Of a stretch of DNA of 8,664 nt, positions 5,552-8,664 are shown piece after piece. Position 1 is the stretch's first letter; every line of letters begins with the position of its first letter. Under the pieces are notes generated by a model. It made no database searches. It was given only the letters and a program-made list of their open reading frames with translations, and was not told where the DNA came from. The stretch covers positions 1 to 8,664 of the forward strand of contig CAAGIQ010000094.1 of assembly GCA_900769965.1 (NCBI GenBank), given 5' to 3'. Origin of the DNA: Bacilli bacterium. Its GTDB lineage: Bacteria > Bacillota_I > Bacilli_A > RFN20 > CAG-288. The position numbers and the translations under genes are program-made.

Positions 5552-7267
5552 ATGATAATTATTCAAGATTCTGTTTTTAGTCAGCCTTGGTTTATCGTTT
5601 TGATTGTTCTAGCATCAATTGCTTTTGTTGTTGGTTCAGTCTTTTTAGGGTTCTTCATCGCTAGAAATAGAATGAGACATCAAGTCAAAGATCTTGAGAC
5701 TCAATACAACAATATCCACGATACTTTCTCTTCCGATTGCTCGAATATGATTAAAAGAATCGAAGTTATTTCTAGTCACAACGACTCCTATGTTCAAATC
5801 TTCAATTCGATGCAGGATAGATTTGGAACACTATTAAATAACAATGATAAATCTTGTTTCTGCTCTGTCGATAGCTTGAAAAAGTTAATTCGTGATAAAG
5901 ATTATCGTAGTTTGCCTTCGATAATCGAAAGCACGAGAAAATCGATGGCAGAGTTTAAGAAGGAAGCGGATATTTTAAATGGAGATTTGCAATCCATTTT
6001 AAAACAGGAAGAGGAATGCCGTTCAGAGTCTATAGCTTTGAAGGAGAAGTTTAGAAACTTAAAAAACTACTACGAAACAAATAAGACTGCGCTTTTATCG
6101 TTAGAAGGTTCATTTAACAAATTGTTCGACCACATCATGAACTTGTTTGCTAAATTTGAATCTTTGCTTGAAGAAGCTAACTATCCGGAAGCAAGTGCTG
6201 TTCTTCCTGAGATAGAAAAGCTATTAGATGCTTGTTCTTCCGTTATTGAAGAAATACCTTTCTTAAATACCTTAGTAGATAAAGTTATACCTAATAAGAT
6301 CACCGATCTCACTTTAGCTTATCAATCGATGGAAGGGGAGTATCCTTTGCATCACCTTCTAGTTAAAACTAGAATCGAAGAGATGAATCAAACGGTGAAG
6401 AATTGTAAGAAATCTCTTCAGATGATGTCTATTGTCGGAGTTAAAGATAAATTGAACAAAATAAGCTTTGACATCTCTAAGTTCTTAGCGGATTTTGAAA
6501 AAGAAAAAGCCTGTAAAGAAGAGTTTGATAAAAATCAACCTGGCATCTCTTCTTCCTCTTATGAAGCTGAAAAGCAATTCGCTAACCTTACTAATTCATT
6601 ACCTAACTATCAAAAGGTATATAAGATCAATCAAACTTACATCGATCAGATGAGCGTCATCAAAGACATGATAGATGATATGTCTACAAATAAGAGAAGA
6701 CTTGATATGTTCTTAAATTCTTCTACGAAACAACCGTATTCAGTTCTTCTTAATACCTTAAACGATCTTAAATCACGCATTGCAAAGATTCAAAATGCTT
6801 TCGATGATTTCCATTCGTATTTAAAGGGTTTAAAACGCGACTCTGAAAGAGCCTATGCTTACGTTAGAGAAGCGTTTGTCGAACTTAAGAAACTCGAATG
6901 TATCATTAGACGTATCAACCTTGATTCTTTGAATTCTATCTACCTTCCAAGAATGCAGAACGCTCATGTCATGATTAAGGAAATCGATGACATCTTAAAG
7001 GTCGTTCCAATCGATGTCGTCTATCTTAATTCAAAATATGAAGAGGCGAGAAACGTTATTAACCAACTTAAGGCCGAACTTATAGATTTAGATAACAAAG
7101 CGATTCAAGCTGAACAAGCTATCGTTTACGATAACACTATTAGATCTACTTCTCCAGAAATTGCTAAGAGCATCAAGAAAGCTGAACGTGCTTTCTTAGA
7201 ATCGGATTTCTCAAGAGCTGCATCAACCGCATTATTTATCTACAAGGAATGGAATCAGGCTAAATGA
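5552..7267 (+). CDS. ezrA: EzrA, septation ring formation regulator
   Basis: EzrA is a membrane-anchored regulator of FtsZ-ring assembly in Bacilli; it sits on the inner face of the membrane and helps link FtsZ to wall synthesis. The 571 residues match the usual length of about 560-570. A short N-terminal segment is followed by one membrane helix (about 13-36), a basic stop (ARNRMRHQ), and then a long, almost entirely helical, charged cytoplasmic region with coiled-coil character, consistent with EzrA's spectrin-like repeats. Near the C-terminus AEQAIVYDNTIRS (520-532) aligns with the QNR patch of Bacillus EzrA, keeping N528 and R531 but with V525 where Gln is expected. The call rests also on position: ezrA - cysteine desulfurase - thiI is a known Bacilli gene order. 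AGAAGG-like purines end 9 nt before the ATG. Its stop overlaps the next start (ATGA). Confidence 0.87.
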   Translation: MIIIQDSVFSQPWFIVLIVLASIAFVVGSVFLGFFIARNRMRHQVKDLETQYNNIHDTFSSDCSNMIKRIEVISSHNDSYVQIFNSMQDRFGTLLNNNDKSCFCSVDSLKKLIRDKDYRSLPSIIESTRKSMAEFKKEADILNGDLQSILKQEEECRSESIALKEKFRNLKNYYETNKTALLSLEGSFNKLFDHIMNLFAKFESLLEEANYPEASAVLPEIEKLLDACSSVIEEIPFLNTLVDKVIPNKITDLTLAYQSMEGEYPLHHLLVKTRIEEMNQTVKNCKKSLQMMSIVGVKDKLNKISFDISKFLADFEKEKACKEEFDKNQPGISSSSYEAEKQFANLTNSLPNYQKVYKINQTYIDQMSVIKDMIDDMSTNKRRLDMFLNSSTKQPYSVLLNTLNDLKSRIAKIQNAFDDFHSYLKGLKRDSERAYAYVREAFVELKKLECIIRRINLDSLNSIYLPRMQNAHVMIKEIDDILKVVPIDVVYLNSKYEEARNVINQLKAELIDLDNKAIQAEQAIVYDNTIRSTSPEIAKSIKKAERAFLESDFSRAASTALFIYKEWNQAK

Positions 7268-8391
7268 TCTATTTTGATAACGCTGCAACAAGTACACCGT
7301 ATCAAGAAGTTGTTGATACCTATGTAAAACTTGTTTCGCTTTTGATTGGAAATCCTTCATCAAAAAACCTTAAAGGTTTAGAAGCTTCTAACTATATTGA
7401 GAAAGCTCGTAATCAGATAAAGAGAAATCTATTATTGCCTAATGACTACGAGATTATATTTACTTCTGGAGCTACTGAATCTAATAACATCGCTATTCAA
7501 GGTATTGCTGAACATTACAAGAATAAAGGAAGACATCTTATAACTAGCAAGGTTGAACATCCTTCGGTTTTAAACGTTTTTAAATATTTAGAAAAAAGAG
7601 GCTTTGAAGTTACATATATCGGAGTCGATAATAGCGGTCAGCTAGATTATGAAGCGTTAAAAAAATCTATTAGAAAAGATACTATCTTAGTTTCGCTTAT
7701 GGCAGTAAATAACGAAACTGGAGAAATCTTCGACATCAAGAAGATAAGGGAGATAGTTAAAGAACCTATTCTGATGGTTGACGCTACTCAAGGAGTAGGA
7801 AAAATCGATCTAGATTATTCTCTAATAGATGTCTTTTCCTTTTCTTCCCATAAGATCAAAGGATTAAAGTCTATAGGTTGTTTAATTAAGAGAAAGAGAG
7901 TTCAAATAGATTCACCTATTTTAGGTGGAGGTCAAGAAGAAGGGGTGAGACCAGGAACTTTAAACGCTCCTTTGATTTGCTCTTTAGCTACAGCCTTAAG
8001 GCTATATATGAATTCATATAAGGAAAGACTAGCTAATGTAACTAGAATTAATTCTTATCTAAGAGAAGAGTTTGAAAAGATGGAAGACCAAGTGATTATC
8101 GCTTCTTCTCCTTCCGCTTCAAAATTCATATTGAACATCATCTTGAAAAATCATAAAGCTTCGGTAATTGTCGAAGCTTTATCGAAATTCGATGTTTACG
8201 TATCGACTAAATCCGCCTGTTCCGAGCATGTTAAAGATGACTCTTCCGTTTTAATAGAAGAAGGCTATAGTTCTTATCTTGCTTCTCAAGCGATAAGAAT
8301 AAGCTTTGAAGGATATGAAAAAGAAGAAGATGCGATTAATTTCATGAAGATATTTAAGAAAGTATTAAGTGAGGTAAAACGAAATGGATAA
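7264..8391 (+). CDS. Cysteine desulfurase, NifS/IscS-like, partner of ThiI
   Basis: This is a PLP-dependent fold-type I enzyme that converts cysteine to alanine and holds the sulfur as an active-site persulfide. All the family's landmarks are visible in 375 residues: YFDNAATSTP (3-12), GNPSS (29-33), SGATESNN (68-75, phosphate binding), the PLP-stacking histidine H99 in VEHPSV, NNETG (149-153), DATQ (D173, Q176), the PLP lysine K197 in SSHKIKG, GGGQEEGVRPGT (221-232), and the catalytic C319 in STKSACSEH on an extended loop. Its start codon overlaps the ezrA stop as ATGA, and thiI begins inside its last codons, so translational coupling is likely. By analogy with Bacillus NifZ, a dedicated desulfurase beside thiI, it should feed sulfur to ThiI for tRNA 4-thiouridine; wider Fe-S cluster roles are possible, but no scaffold gene is visible here. 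Confidence 0.94.
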   Translation: MIYFDNAATSTPYQEVVDTYVKLVSLLIGNPSSKNLKGLEASNYIEKARNQIKRNLLLPNDYEIIFTSGATESNNIAIQGIAEHYKNKGRHLITSKVEHPSVLNVFKYLEKRGFEVTYIGVDNSGQLDYEALKKSIRKDTILVSLMAVNNETGEIFDIKKIREIVKEPILMVDATQGVGKIDLDYSLIDVFSFSSHKIKGLKSIGCLIKRKRVQIDSPILGGGQEEGVRPGTLNAPLICSLATALRLYMNSYKERLANVTRINSYLREEFEKMEDQVIIASSPSASKFILNIILKNHKASVIVEALSKFDVYVSTKSACSEHVKDDSSVLIEEGYSSYLASQAIRISFEGYEKEEDAINFMKIFKKVLSEVKRNG

Positions 8392-8664
8392 CAATTTATC
8401 GGTAATGGTTCGCTTTGCAGAACTATCGACCAAAGGTAAAAACATCAAAGACTTCATTAAGAAGTTAGGTAATAATTTAAAAGAAGCTTTAAAAGATTAC
8501 AAGGAATTAACATATAACATCCGTCACGATCATATTTATATCCACTTGAATGGAGTGCCTTTTGAAAGCGTTCGTTTTGCTATTGAACATACTCCTGGTC
8601 TATTAAGTTATTCATTAGTTGAATCTCTTCCAAAAGATATTGAAGTCATAAAAAAGAGAGCTAA
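8384..8664 (+). CDS. thiI: ThiI, tRNA 4-thiouridine synthase, partial (C-terminus off right edge)
   Basis: The first 93 codons of ThiI are present and run off the window without a stop. The N-terminus VRFAELSTKGKNIKDFIKKL matches the ThiI hallmark VRYGEL-x-LKGKNR-x-F at the start of the N-terminal ferredoxin-like domain, followed by the beginning of the THUMP RNA-binding domain. The PP-loop and, if present, the rhodanese-like domain lie outside the window. ThiI adenylates U8 of tRNA and receives persulfide sulfur from a cysteine desulfurase, here encoded directly upstream. The ATG overlaps the last 8 nt of the desulfurase gene in another frame, and GTGAGG at 8369-8374 gives a 9-nt spacer, which fixes this start. 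Confidence 0.92.
   Translation, partial: MDNNLSVMVRFAELSTKGKNIKDFIKKLGNNLKEALKDYKELTYNIRHDHIYIHLNGVPFESVRFAIEHTPGLLSYSLVESLPKDIEVIKKRA

Noticed and set aside
8563..8576. cre-like sequence TGAAAGCGTTCGTT inside thiI
   Set aside because: The left half fits the cre consensus but the last three defined positions do not, and the location inside a coding region gives no support.
1..8664. Search for CRISPR arrays, insertion sequences, tRNA or rRNA genes, attachment sites and defence genes
   Set aside because: No direct-repeat/spacer pattern, transposase, tRNA cloverleaf or terminal repeats were seen; nearly all of the window is accounted for by known housekeeping families.

Overview
This window looks like ordinary core chromosome from an AT-rich Gram-positive bacterium of the Bacilli (Bacillota), most likely an anaerobic or oxygen-sensitive lineage. 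The evidence is the presence of ComFA, a CcpA-type LacI regulator and EzrA, the ezrA - cysteine desulfurase - thiI gene order known from Bacilli, strong GGAGG-type ribosome binding sites, and a rubrerythrin. TGA is used as a stop codon (end of ezrA) and tryptophan is encoded by TGG, so this is the standard bacterial code, not a UGA=Trp mollicute. The species cannot be named from the window; Erysipelotrichales or RF39/Izemoplasma/Acholeplasma-related groups are guesses only.

Layout. From 1 to 806 on the minus strand is the N-terminal two thirds of the DNA-uptake ATPase ComFA, cut by the left edge. Divergent from it, 913-2358 (+) encodes a polytopic O-antigen ligase/polymerase-like (Wzy_C type) protein with no other polysaccharide genes in view. 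It converges with an M18 aminopeptidase (2365-3645, minus) across a 6-bp gap, and each gene's terminator hairpin lies in the other's coding end. The aminopeptidase is divergent from rubrerythrin (3731-4282, +), with a compact shared promoter region. A 227-bp intergenic region holds a rubrerythrin terminator, an AT-rich hairpin, and a promoter with a short inverted repeat for the next gene.

From 4510 to the right edge, four plus-strand genes follow without an obvious terminator: a CcpA-like catabolite regulator, ezrA (FtsZ-ring regulator), a NifS/IscS-like cysteine desulfurase overlapping ezrA by 4 nt, and thiI (start only) overlapping the desulfurase by 8 nt. The last two are expected to act together: the desulfurase supplies persulfide sulfur to ThiI for 4-thiouridine in tRNA. 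EzrA sits upstream in the same transcription unit but acts in cell division.

I see no CRISPR array, insertion sequence, rRNA, tRNA, prophage or defence genes, and no credible new multi-gene system. The most interesting points are the reciprocally embedded terminators, a recurring terminator stem that resembles the 3' tail of 16S rRNA, the CcpA-like protein that keeps the corepressor-binding signature while its effector core has diverged, a small inverted repeat at the regulator's probable transcription start, and a changed EzrA QNR patch.
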